Shown piece after piece: positions 1 through 8,082 of a stretch of 17,478 bases of DNA. Origin of the DNA: Stereum hirsutum FP-91666 SS1 (lineage: Eukaryota > Basidiomycota > Agaricomycetes > Russulales > Stereaceae); contig NW_006763146.1 of the NCBI RefSeq assembly GCF_000264905.1, positions 1,373,151 to 1,390,628 on the forward strand, written 5' to 3'. Numbering within the stretch: the stretch's first letter is position 1; the number at the start of each line of letters is the position of its first letter. A program made the translations under genes and the position numbers. The notes below the pieces were generated by a model. It saw nothing but the letters and a program-made list of their open reading frames with translations. It did no database searches and was not told where the DNA came from.

Positions 1-497
1 CCATTCACTCTTCCCATTCACATTCTTATTCCCTTTCTTGTTCCCGTTCGGCAATCCCTCCCCTTCTGCGCCTTCTCCCACACCCGCCCGTTCCTTTTAC
101 ACCCGCTCCTCCTCCCACCCCCACTTCCACTCCCGTCCCACCAGCAGCACCCTCCGCACCCTCCGCACCTTGCCTCTCCTTCCCCTCACCAGCCTTCGCT
201 GCAGAATACGCATTCGTATGCAACCCCATTCCACGCCCAAACGCCCTCTCCATCAGACTCCCGCTTCTGATCCTTCTTCGTCCTTGACGGCGCCTGCCTT
301 GTTATCTCCCAGTGCGCGTATCGAGGTGGTTTCGTGGCGTAGGTGTAGGCTAGTCAGGTGATCGTGGGCGTGGCGGAGGTCGAGGTGGGAGTGGTGATGG
401 GGGTGAGGGTGGTGGTGGTGACGTTGGCAGTGGAGGAGGACGGGATGGAGTTGGGGTTGGGAGTGGAGGATTTGGAGGGCGAGACGGTATTGGGTGG
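1..497 (-). pseudogene. Truncated fragment of an unidentified gene, paralogous to 5240-6700
   Basis: Read on the minus strand, this stretch matches the decayed gene at about 5240-6700 both in DNA and in reading frame. Examples are MERAFGRGMG here against MERKFGHGME there, and SPSKSSTPNPN against SPSKSSTSNPN. Both then run through a Ser/Thr-rich stretch ending SATPTIT. In this copy the frame is broken by a TGA just after PTIT (about 355) and by a frameshift near 255-260, so it is not a working gene. The G-rich 361-497 part and the pyrimidine-rich 1-170 part are the low-complexity sections of the same coding sequence. The match stops at about 497, where integrase-core coding sequence begins on the other strand. 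I do not recognise the family. The plus-strand ORF over 38-361 is a shadow. Confidence 0.6.
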
Positions 498-1703
498 GGT
501 TTGTTATTCATGGGATTGTTGATGGCCATGACCATACGGTGCGTTCGGGCTTCAAGTCGTATCTTGCTAGCACTCCTGGCATTACTTTTCACATTTACGT
601 ACCTTGGGTCAGATAACGGGTATGCGAGTCCACACCGACAACACGGCGGACACCGTTCTTCAATTGTTCATCGAAGCAACCCATGGTCATGGCTTTCCAT
701 CGCGGACTCGCGGAGACCGTGGTGGGGAGAATATCAAGGTCGCAGTTTGTATGATCATGCATCGGGGGGCAAATCGGGCGTCTTTTATGTGGGGATCGTG
801 AGTTTGTTCTTTATCAATCATATGTGCAAATGACTGAGCCCAAGTTTACAAGCTCGGAGAAAAATACACGCATAGAACGCACCTGGGTGGAGGTTGGATC
901 CCAGTTCGCTCGACGTTGGCGCGCATTCTTTGTGCGCCTCGAAAAGCTGCACGGGCTTGATCGTCTCAACGCTGCCCATCTATGGCTTCTTCATACCCTT
1001 TTCCTTGAGCCACTGAATAAGGACTGTGCTGACTTCGTCGATGCCTGGAACCACCAACCTATCTCTGGTCCTGTCACACGCAATGCTTCTCCATTGGTCC
1101 GTATGAAACTGTTTTTCTGCAGCATTCATCTTCGACAAACTCACCATCCTACAAAATTAGGATATCCGTTTCCTCAGCTTCCACGAGCACGGCATAGAAG
1201 AAGATCAACCCGGGGTTAATCCGACAGTCTTGAACGAGTATTATGGCGTGGAAGGCCTTCCTCGACGCCGTCCTCACGGAGAGACTGGTGCAGGTCATCC
1301 TGATGATGAGGCCGATGATACCGACAACGAGACTGACGTTCAAGACGATTTACTGGGCAGCATTGACGACACTCTTGCCGATGACCTTGAAGAGCACATC
1401 CGACACGACGCTATTCCTGTCCCTCCAAGCTCATGTCCATTTTCGCCCACTTCTTACGCTATATTCCTTGCTGCACTGGATGAGATTCATGCTCGCGAAG
1501 TAATACCAGAGGGTTACGGGATCATGCCCGAGGAGTGGGCAGAAAGATACTACCCACTATCGGAGACGATCACATTTGGAGTTGGTGGGAAGAAGAAACT
1601 GAAGGTGATTCTTCCAGAAGAGATCTGGTGGCCACGGGCACTGGCTTGGGTTCAGGGATTAGATTTGATGCAGACCATGCTTGTAGATGAAGATGGTGAA
1701 TAA
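498..1703 (+). pseudogene. DDE integrase-core protein, copy 1, 5'-truncated
   Basis: Encodes the C-terminal two thirds of an rve-like DDE integrase-core protein of the kind abundant in agaricomycetes. The exons I can place are 498-538 (GFVIHGIVDGHDHT), 613-797, 853-1096 and a last exon from about 1178 to the stop at 1701-1703. The introns are 539-612 and 798-852 (74 and 55 bp, GT-AG). Conserved motifs are RGDRGGEN (second catalytic Asp, near 715), NTRIERTWVEVG (presumed catalytic Glu, codon 875-877), ARRWRAFF and a Trp-rich HLWLLH block. The C-terminal part holds an acidic stretch and FGVGGKKKLKVILPEEIWWP. The HTH domain and the first Asp motif (DGHHK in copy 2) are missing because the sequence joins other DNA at about 497. 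The splice structure around 1097-1177 is unclear. Gene B starts 210 bp downstream on the same strand. The family call is good; function is lost. Confidence 0.78.
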
Positions 1704-1913
1704 ATATATTAATAGTAAATTACTTCAACCATGTCTCGAAATATGGCTAGAGCCTGAATTGAACAAGCGACCTCACAGCATCCACTCGCTCGAGCAGCCC
1801 AAATTCAAACAAATAAGTCAAAACAAAAAGAACGAAAGAAATTTTATCTTCTCCTGGCCTTTGGCTCGACTCCCCTCATCCCGTCCTTGATCCGCGATTC
1901 TCTTCCCATCACC

Positions 1914-4212
1914 ATGGCCGCTCCGCACACCTGTGCTGATACGAAGACGAACGGACAGCCATGCCCTTGTCGACGATTCAAAAAGCCGTTAACTCCACCA
2001 GACTCTGGGCCTGAACTATGTCTCGACTGTCTCCATATCGAGGGTGCTCATCCTCTAGAAAACGAGTTGACTTCTAGCGGTAACCAGTTGACCCAGAATA
2101 TTCTCAAAAATCTGCGCCCTGCTGTGAATGTATTACGCCTTGGGGATGCGGTGTCCCCGGAGGACGCAAAGGCAGAAGCGCTCTCGAGGTTTCGCCCTAC
2201 AAAAGGAAACAATGCCGCCGCTTCGGGCTCTTCGAGTAAGGTGTCAGGGTCGGGGAAGCGTACTTCTGAGGGAAAGTTAAAGGGAAAGGTGACTGATTGT
2301 CTTATCGAAGAGTCTCCGGTGTGACACTAAATTTTTGGGCCACCGCCACTTGATTCTCCTACAGCAAAACAAGTCCAGTAATGACGAGCCTTGGATCAAG
2401 ATTGGGACTGTAGTTCTATTTCCTGACGGCTTAGAGGAGGTGAGCATTGCTTTTTTAATATCGAGCTTACCGAGATTCAAGCTGAAGAGTGCTGACGATT
2501 TCTCTAGCACGTCGAGGGTGATGATGATGAAGCATATGAATGCAAATATCCATCTCCCAATGCATGCCTATCACTTCGGAAGGCTGGATTACTGCGAGAC
2601 CTCAAGAATACGGAAGCAGACGCACTTCGCTTCAAATCCTCCTGGAGTACGGACCACATCGACAACAACTTCATGAGGCGGTTGTTTCCGGACGTGTTTG
2701 GGTTCATCGAGAGGGAGATGAGTGACGCTGTTGAGAGTGGTGATATCTTGTGGGCATTGATGGCGAGAAATGAGGGCTCGCGAGGGAAGGTTATGGTGTT
2801 GAAGAAGGAATTGGTGACTGGAGAGGATCTGAGGATGGCGAAGACACCAGATGGGCGGGGTTGGAAAGATCAGACGCTCTACTTCGGTAAGTTCCGCTTT
2901 GGTTTGACTGTCGCGCCACAGGCTCCGTATCGTTGACACAATCGCTCTCAGTCCTACGCAAAACAATCCCTGACCATACCTGGCGGAGCATCACAGACGA
3001 AGACTCCTGGGACTCGAAGACCCTCGAAGTCTACGATCGTGTTACAGGCCTTTTCGAGAAGAAAACAGCGACATCCTCTGGAGGGGTAGCTAGCGGGTTG
3101 GGGGGTGCGAAGAGCTTGGGGAAGCGGAAACGGAAGGGGAAGACAAATGCTAAGGCAAGGGCGAAGGTACGGAAGGATGTTAAGGGCAAGGGGAAAGCGA
3201 GAGTCGTGGATTCGGAGTCGGAGGACACCAGCAGTAGCGAGATGGGAGATGAGACCGGGGATGAATCGCCATCGGAGTCGACAAAGGTCTCTTCGCGTGG
3301 TACGTCTTTGTGCTATTCAGGCAATATTCTTGTGATGCTGAAGAGGCTACAATTTGCAGAGATTATGGACCTCTCACAGGAAACGGATACCGAAGAAGAG
3401 TTCCCCTTGAACCTCACAGGTAATCGGGCTGTCGTCGGTATGTTTCGAACCTGATAATATCGTTCCTTCCTGTCAGCTGAAGCATGTCTCTTTTGACAGA
3501 GGATAACAAGATTGACGATGACGACGTAGAGATTCTCGAAGCCGATCCTTCCACCACGCCACCCAACCTGCCCGCCACAGCCATGCCCTCCACATTCCCT
3601 GCCCCTGCCAACACTGCATACACATCGTCCTCGTCATCGGCCTCAGTCTCGACGTCTCATTTGACAGGGCCTTCGTCGGGTGTTCCCACTTCTGTTCATG
3701 TAAACCTATCGTCTATTCCCGTCACCATCAGCCAACAACCTGCTTCATCCTCCATTCTCCCCACTGGTGTCCCATCGTCATCGTCATCGAGCTCGGCTGC
3801 AGCTGCCGTCAGTAATCTATCATCTATGCCCGTCACCACCAGCCAACCACCCGCCTCATCCTCCATACCCCCCACTGGTTTCCCGTCATCATCGTCATCG
3901 AGCTCGGCGGCAGCTGCCGTCAGTAATGCGCAGGCGCCTATGCCATCAACAAATGTCCTATATCTTCCTGGTGGTTCGATGACCCAAGCCCCACACCACT
4001 ACTCTCCAAGGCAGCAGCCCAGTGTGTCACCGTGGTTCCGTCGCAATACGGGCCCATCATATGGGACAGTCATATCTGGTTCACCTCTATCTACCCCTTC
4101 GACCTTGGGTAGCCGTCCCACCAGTTCACGTCCGGGAGACGAGAAGAAACCCAAGTTCGGTTTCCGTGATCCCGGAAAACCCGACAAAAACCCTTGGAAA
4201 AAGGAGAGGTAG
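1914..4212 (+). CDS. Gene B copy 1: Cys/His-motif protein of unknown function, apparently intact, about 655 aa
   Basis: I do not recognise this family. Six exons join in frame: 1914-2288, 2365-2439, 2508-2886, 2952-3299, 3360-3437 and 3500-4212, with 60-77 bp GT-AG introns. A nearby alternative donor at 3420 would give 649 aa. The start ATG lies in ATCACCATGG. The N-terminus holds a likely zinc-binding motif, C7-x9-C17-x-C19 RRF, then C36-x2-C39-x-H41-x4-H46, with IEGAHP. A second block, NLRPAVNVLRLG, lies near residues 75-86, and WIKIGTVVLFPDGLEE is in exon 2. All three blocks recur in the copy at 15993. Exon 4 carries a Lys/Arg-rich cluster (about 3118-3196), a plausible nuclear localisation signal, followed by acidic serine stretches. 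Exon 6 is Ser/Ala/Pro-rich with a 37-residue tandem repeat and ends with KFGFRDPGKPDKNPWKK. No enzymatic motif is visible. It follows the integrase-core gene in the same orientation. I infer a nuclear, nucleic-acid-associated accessory protein. Confidence 0.72.
3703..3924 (+). repeat. 111-bp coding tandem repeat (2 units) in gene B
   Basis: Two adjacent 111-bp units, 3703-3813 and 3814-3924, each encode 37 residues. Both follow the pattern NLSS-(I/M)-PVT-(I/T)-SQ, then PASSSI, PTG, PSSSSSSS, AAAAVS. The period is a multiple of three, so the reading frame of gene B is kept. The units differ at scattered positions, so the duplication is not very recent. Confidence 0.9.
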
Positions 4213-4671
4213 AGTCATTGACGTTCGCGCCAAGGCCTCCCCTCTTCGAACGAGTGGATAGACAACCAAAAGTGAAGGTTTCATCTTCGTACTCCCCTTC
4301 TTTTCTCAACGCCACATTTTTTTACCTTCTCGAACCAAAACATTGTTTGCGTTCTTCGCATTCAGTCCGTATGTTCTTATTCACATAAGCTACATACATA
4401 AAAGATGTTATTTCCAACATCACCCTTCATGTTTTCCTGACTCACTGTTCTCTTCTTTGCTTGTGCTCGCCTTTCATACCTTCACATCATGATCTTGCCC
4501 CTTGAGTCTTCTTAGTCCCAAAAAAAGAGTTGACGCTTTCAAGAAAATGTTTACCTCTTTATTGATAATGTTTATGCCCTTGTCAACAGAACTGCGCTAA
4601 GGGCTCAGTTGCTAAATGATATGTGTGCATGCCCTTGGTACAGACTTGAGGTGATATTGCGGTAAGACCTC
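4213..4671. other. Non-coding 3' flank of gene B
   Basis: I see no convincing gene here. The first part (4213-4420) is AT/CT-rich and is the likely 3' UTR of gene B, but no single polyadenylation signal stands out. I looked for terminal inverted repeats that could close the integrase/gene B unit and found none by eye. Confidence 0.4.
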
Positions 4672-4830
4672 CCTATAGTGTGCAGAATGTATAGTGTGCA
4701 TGTGCGACTTATAGTGTGCCCGATTCTTTTTTTGTACAATCCGACCGCCATAGCGTCGTACAAAAATTAATTTCGACCACACTATACGCGGCACGCACAA
4801 TATAGGGCAGATGCCAGTGCACACTATAGG
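4672..4830. mobile_element. MITE-like palindromic element with iterated TATAGTGTGC motifs
   Basis: The ends are perfect 13-bp inverted repeats, CCTATAGTGTGCA at 4672-4684 and its complement at 4818-4830. Inside, the left half carries two more copies of TATAGTGTGC (about 4690 and 4710). The right half carries CCACACTATA (about 4777) and a degenerate CGCACAATATA (about 4795), so three iterated sites face three. The centre is also inverted: TTTTTTGTAC near 4728-4737 faces GTACAAAAAT near 4758-4767. There is no coding capacity. The flanks suggest it could extend outward, to a TA followed by CAG at 4639-4643 and to CTG at 4846-4848, as in pogo/Tigger-type elements. That extension is inference, since no clean TA duplication is visible on the right. 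Confidence 0.6.
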
Positions 4831-5239
4831 ACCAAATGCCAGGAACTGTCAATATTTCTTATCCATGCTCGTGATCGTTCACAGCTTTTTGTTTCGTGTA
4901 GGTCTAGTTTGAGAAGCATGCGAGAAATTGGATTGACCAAACATGTGGGTGCGAGACGACCTGGCTCACTCTGACCTGCTTGTTTTATGGAACAGCATAT
5001 CTACTTACAACAACTTGTATTTCACCACATGGTCAGGTCCTTGTGCATGAAGGCAAAAGTAGAGTTATGATTTATGAATTCAACCAGGTTATACAGGTTT
5101 CGACGCCTAGCACTTCTAATTGCTTGCAGCATACACGACTCCCTCTGCGACAACCCACCACCCATCCAGATGCGCCCCACACAACTCCACCAACACAGAC
5201 TCAACCTCCGACCCGATCAACAAAACCGGCATCACCACC
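4831..5239. other. Gene-free interval between the MITE-like element and the decayed gene
   Basis: I see no supported gene, RNA or repeat here. The short open frames on both strands have no recognisable composition or motif. From about 5150 the C-rich sequence grades into the 3' part of the minus-strand decayed gene. Confidence 0.4.
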
Positions 5240-6700
5240 TATCCACCCACCCACCCAATTCAAAGTCGGCATCACCCCCCCTCAAATGCTCCGACAACGA
5301 CTCCTTCCTCACCTTCGCGATCATATCCAACGGCGCCCTCTTCGCCAGTGCGTTCAACCTCAGTTCCTACTCCAGCTCTGCCCTTTCTTTCTCTTGCTTC
5401 TCCTTCGCATTCTCCTTCTCCTCGGGTTCGAGAGCGAGAGCGAGTCTCGGACTTTGGAGACGAGGTGTTGGGCGTGGGTGGGTGTTGTGAGGTTGGTGGT
5501 TTGGGCGGTTGGTCGGGTTGGGCTTGATGAGAGGGGTGGAGGAGGAGGGGCTGGTTGCGAGGACAGAGAGGAAGGGAGATGTGAGTTTGAGTGAGAGTTT
5601 GAGGACGAGGGGGTTTGTGGCGGCCTCGACGACCGACTTGCGGATCACGTCGAGCAGCTTCGTCTGCATGTTTAATACGTCCTGCGACGGCCTGTTCCTA
5701 CCCCTGCTCCGTCTTCTATTCACCCTCGCATTTTTGCTCCCGTTCGCGTACACCTCGACCTTCAATCGATCCTCCAACGCAACAAACCCTCCCCAATCCG
5801 TCGCAGCCGGCACTCTCCCCTCCAACGCCTTCTCCCACTCATCCTTCTCCCACTCCCACCACCGCTCCACCAACACCACCAACACCACCAGCACCACCAG
5901 CGGCCTCTGCGCCCTCCTTCTCTTCCATCTCAACAATCTTCGCTATAAAGTACACATTCGGATGTGCCTCCATTCCATGCCCAAACTTCCTCTCCATAAA
6001 CTTCCTGTCCCGATCCTTCTAAGTCCACGAGAGCACGTGCCACATTATTGGCCGGTGCGTGTATTTTGGCGGGTGCGTGTATTTTGGCCATTTGGTGGCG
6101 TAGGCAGATTGGGTGATTGTGGGTGTGGCGGAGGTCGAGGTCGTGTAGGGGGTGGGGTTGAGAGTGATGGTGGTAGCGTCGGAAGTGGAAGTAGGTGATA
6201 TGAGATTAGGGTTGGAAGTTGAGGATTTGGAGGGTGAGGCGGTATTGGGTGCAATGGGGAGCGAGTACACGTGAGTGAGGTGCTGGAGGATGACGGAGGG
6301 TTGGAGGTGCTCAGCGATTGGACATGTCACGCTTTCACTCCCGGGTCGTTGCGGATTCCGTGTTGGCATTGACTGTGCTCGAGGTGACGTTGGACGAAGA
6401 ACTGGCAGAGGGGACGACAATTTCGGAGGTGTTGTTGGTATAGAGGAAGTCCTTGACAAGTGGGAAGGACTCAGGGTGGGCTACACCGAGGTGGATTACG
6501 GGGAGTTGTTGGTGGGCCTGGGTCTTGGACAGCATTGTGCCCTTCTTGATGTAGAGAGGAAGGTTTGTGGTCGGTGATGTGGGTGTTGGTTGACGGTGTG
6601 GATCGTTGTATTTGAGTGTAGTGCCGCACAAATAGATGAGCATGTGAGTGAACAAACAAGAGATGAATATTGTCAGCAACATGTAGCGAGCATCCTTCAA
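5240..6700 (-). pseudogene. Decayed unidentified gene, possibly BTB/Clp1-like at its N-terminus
   Basis: Several minus-strand frames line up as one broken gene. From a possible ATG at 6700 the product reads through LPVIHLGVAHPESFPLVKDF and LYT, which resembles BTB-like fungal proteins and perhaps the Clp1 family. That resemblance is from memory and weak. The frame then shifts near 6330 into AEHLQPSVILQHLTHVYS, a Ser/Thr-rich linker, an in-frame TAG (6019-6021), and KDRDRKFMERKFGHG followed by MEAHPNVYFIAKIVEMEEKE. After a low-complexity stretch another frame gives LLDVIRKSVVEAATNPLVLK, then an in-frame TAG at 5367-5369, then LAKRAPLDMIAKVRKESLSE. Two stops, at least two frameshifts and an 18-bp internal duplication (6054-6089) mark it as a pseudogene. 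Part of it is paralogous to 1-497. It could be two adjacent decayed genes rather than one. Confidence 0.5.
6054..6089. repeat. 18-bp tandem duplication inside the decayed gene
   Basis: GGTGCGTGTATTTTGGCG (6054-6071) is followed directly by the same 18 bases with one change at the last position (6072-6089). The paralogue at 1-497 has only one equivalent unit (the codons for PPRYAH), so the duplication arose in this copy after the two diverged. Confidence 0.85.
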
Positions 6701-7459
6701 AGAGATGTGTGAAGACGGAAAAAATGAGAGTTCGACAAGCCTCTAGACCGAAGATAAGCTTAACTGGCTAAAATTGTGGCGACTGCGTTGAGATGCTTGC
6801 CAGCCACAACATTAGCAGAGTTCCCTAGCACATGTTGGCCCAAGCTACGCATGGACCTTTGTGAAGTTTGTACTGGCGTCCCGAGGCGGGTTCTCTGGCA
6901 TATAAAGAAAACTATATGTTAGGGATTGTATGCAAAGCTTCACACCGCTTCAAGCATCAGAGCAAATTCAGACGGCGATGTTGTCGTGCTGAGCACAGAG
7001 CGAGACACCTTTCCTTGATTGCTCTGGTCCTGAAAGCGTGAACGAATGAATAGTATTGAGATGCATACCTCATATGTGTACCCATTCACAAAGATCGTGC
7101 GGTGCACGACGTCCTTGGAACGGAGTGAATAGATGCGAACAGTGACACGAACAGAGATGCGAACACGTCCAAAGTCAACATCGGCGTGGGAAACACGTTG
7201 CGACGGAGTGCCACAACAGCCAGGAACTTGCTATGATCATCTACCGTTGCTTAAATTCATGTATGAAAATAAGTGGGAGTGCTCCAAAGGTAGCTAAAGG
7301 CTTAAACATGAGTGCCACACCGAAAAAATGGAGCTTCTACTGGTTTTGAATTTGTTGCAGCATCTCTTCAAGTACCACGCATATGTGGCCCAGACCAGAT
7401 GCGATACGGAGCTAACATTCCGATCTCAGATCCAATCACGGAATGGGGCCAAGCGAGCA
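6701..7459. other. Gene-free interval
   Basis: I see no supported coding sequence. A TATA-like CATATAAAG lies near 6899, but no gene start follows it. Around 7131-7170 the phrase ATGCGAACA recurs with GACACGAACA in a short imperfect repeat. Near 7405-7445, CATTCCG and CGGAATG form a weak inverted pair just upstream of the strong hairpin. Confidence 0.4.
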
Positions 7460-7507
7460 TGTCCCCGGAACTGTGGGGCCGATATCTCCCCCACAGTTCC
7501 GGGGACA
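7460..7507. repeat. Perfect 19-bp-arm inverted repeat (hairpin) with GATATC in the loop
   Basis: TGTCCCCGGAACTGTGGGG at 7460-7478 is the exact reverse complement of 7489-7507. They are separated by a 10-base loop that itself contains the palindrome GATATC. Because of the symmetry, both strands spell SPELWGRY and PHSSGD in short open frames, which is a by-product and not evidence of a gene. No CTRRT-like Helitron end follows the hairpin. It may be the centre or end of a small non-autonomous element, or a cruciform or RNA hairpin. Confidence 0.9.
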
Positions 7508-8082
7508 CATTTCGAAGTCCGCACTTTCGTTGAATTGTTCTGTTCATCAATTATGAGTGTTGTGCGCGCTGAAGCTCTGAAGGCCCAGAAAGGCTTGCTT
7601 AGGTCGTGATCCATTTGATTTCTAGGGCCTCTCGATCTTGATTGCTGCTGTTCTATTAGCATGGTTTCCAGACAACGCCGGTGGTCCTTGTGTCAGGTTT
7701 GAGACGGCCACTCCCTTGTTCTTTTGTCTGGTTTCAAGTTGGAACAATAAGGATCCAAATAGTATATAATACTCTTACTCTTCCTCCCTGCTCTTCCTCT
7801 CTTTCTCCCGCATATCGGTTCCTCTCAATGTCGTTCGCGAGTTACTCATGTCGGCACATATTCCTGTGATTCTTGGCTTCCTATTCGACATGTTTGGTCT
7901 GCTTACTCCTAATCCGCATGTCTTCTCTTGGTGCCGTGTTCACTTGTGTTATCTATCACTCGGAGCGGGACGCTAGAGTGGGTGCCATTTAGCCTTCTAA
8001 AGGTACAGGGGGACCCTGTTGGCATCTAGGTTAAACTACACTTGTGGTTCGCTGCTCCTTGAGATGTGCATGTCCAGGATAT
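7508..8082. other. Region upstream of the NTPase pseudogene
   Basis: There is no recognisable coding sequence. The missing 5' part of the NTPase gene, including any Walker A loop, would be expected here, but I could not find a GxxxxGK(S/T) coding stretch in any frame. It holds a TATA-like site and a CT-rich leader (7763-7830). Confidence 0.35.
7763..7770 (+). promoter_or_regulatory. Candidate TATA box followed by a CT-rich leader
   Basis: TATATAAT is followed by about 45 bases of almost pure pyrimidine (CTCTTACTCTTCCTCCCTGC and onward) and an ATG at about 7828. This is the usual arrangement of a fungal core promoter. It may have driven the NTPase gene downstream, but the reading frame from that ATG closes after about a dozen codons. 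Confidence 0.35.

Noticed and set aside
38..361. Plus-strand ORF of 107 codons
   Set aside because: Low-complexity Ser/Pro composition; it is the antisense of the minus-strand fragment whose frame is conserved with the paralogue at 5240-6700.
1123..1177. Possible extra exon between the 26-base GT-AG segment at 1097-1122 and the last integrase exon
   Set aside because: A 26-base intron is too short to splice and the frames do not join; the corresponding segment of copy 2 also has a stop.
2887..2921. 35-bp intron in gene B
   Set aside because: Too short for a fungal intron; the acceptor at 2950-2951 gives a normal 65-bp intron in the same frame.
498..4212. Terminal inverted repeats bounding the integrase/gene B unit
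   Set aside because: Copy 1 has lost its left end and copy 2 its right end, so no pair of ends can be compared; nothing convincing was visible by eye.
5509..6198. Plus-strand ORF of 229 codons with a hydrophobic stretch that looks like a membrane segment
   Set aside because: It lies opposite the minus-strand decayed gene, which shows residue-level conservation with the 1-497 copy; the plus-strand frame does not.
7312..7609. Overlapping ORFs on both strands containing SPELWGRY and PHSSGD
   Set aside because: The shared phrases come from the perfect inverted repeat at 7460-7507, not from a protein-coding gene.
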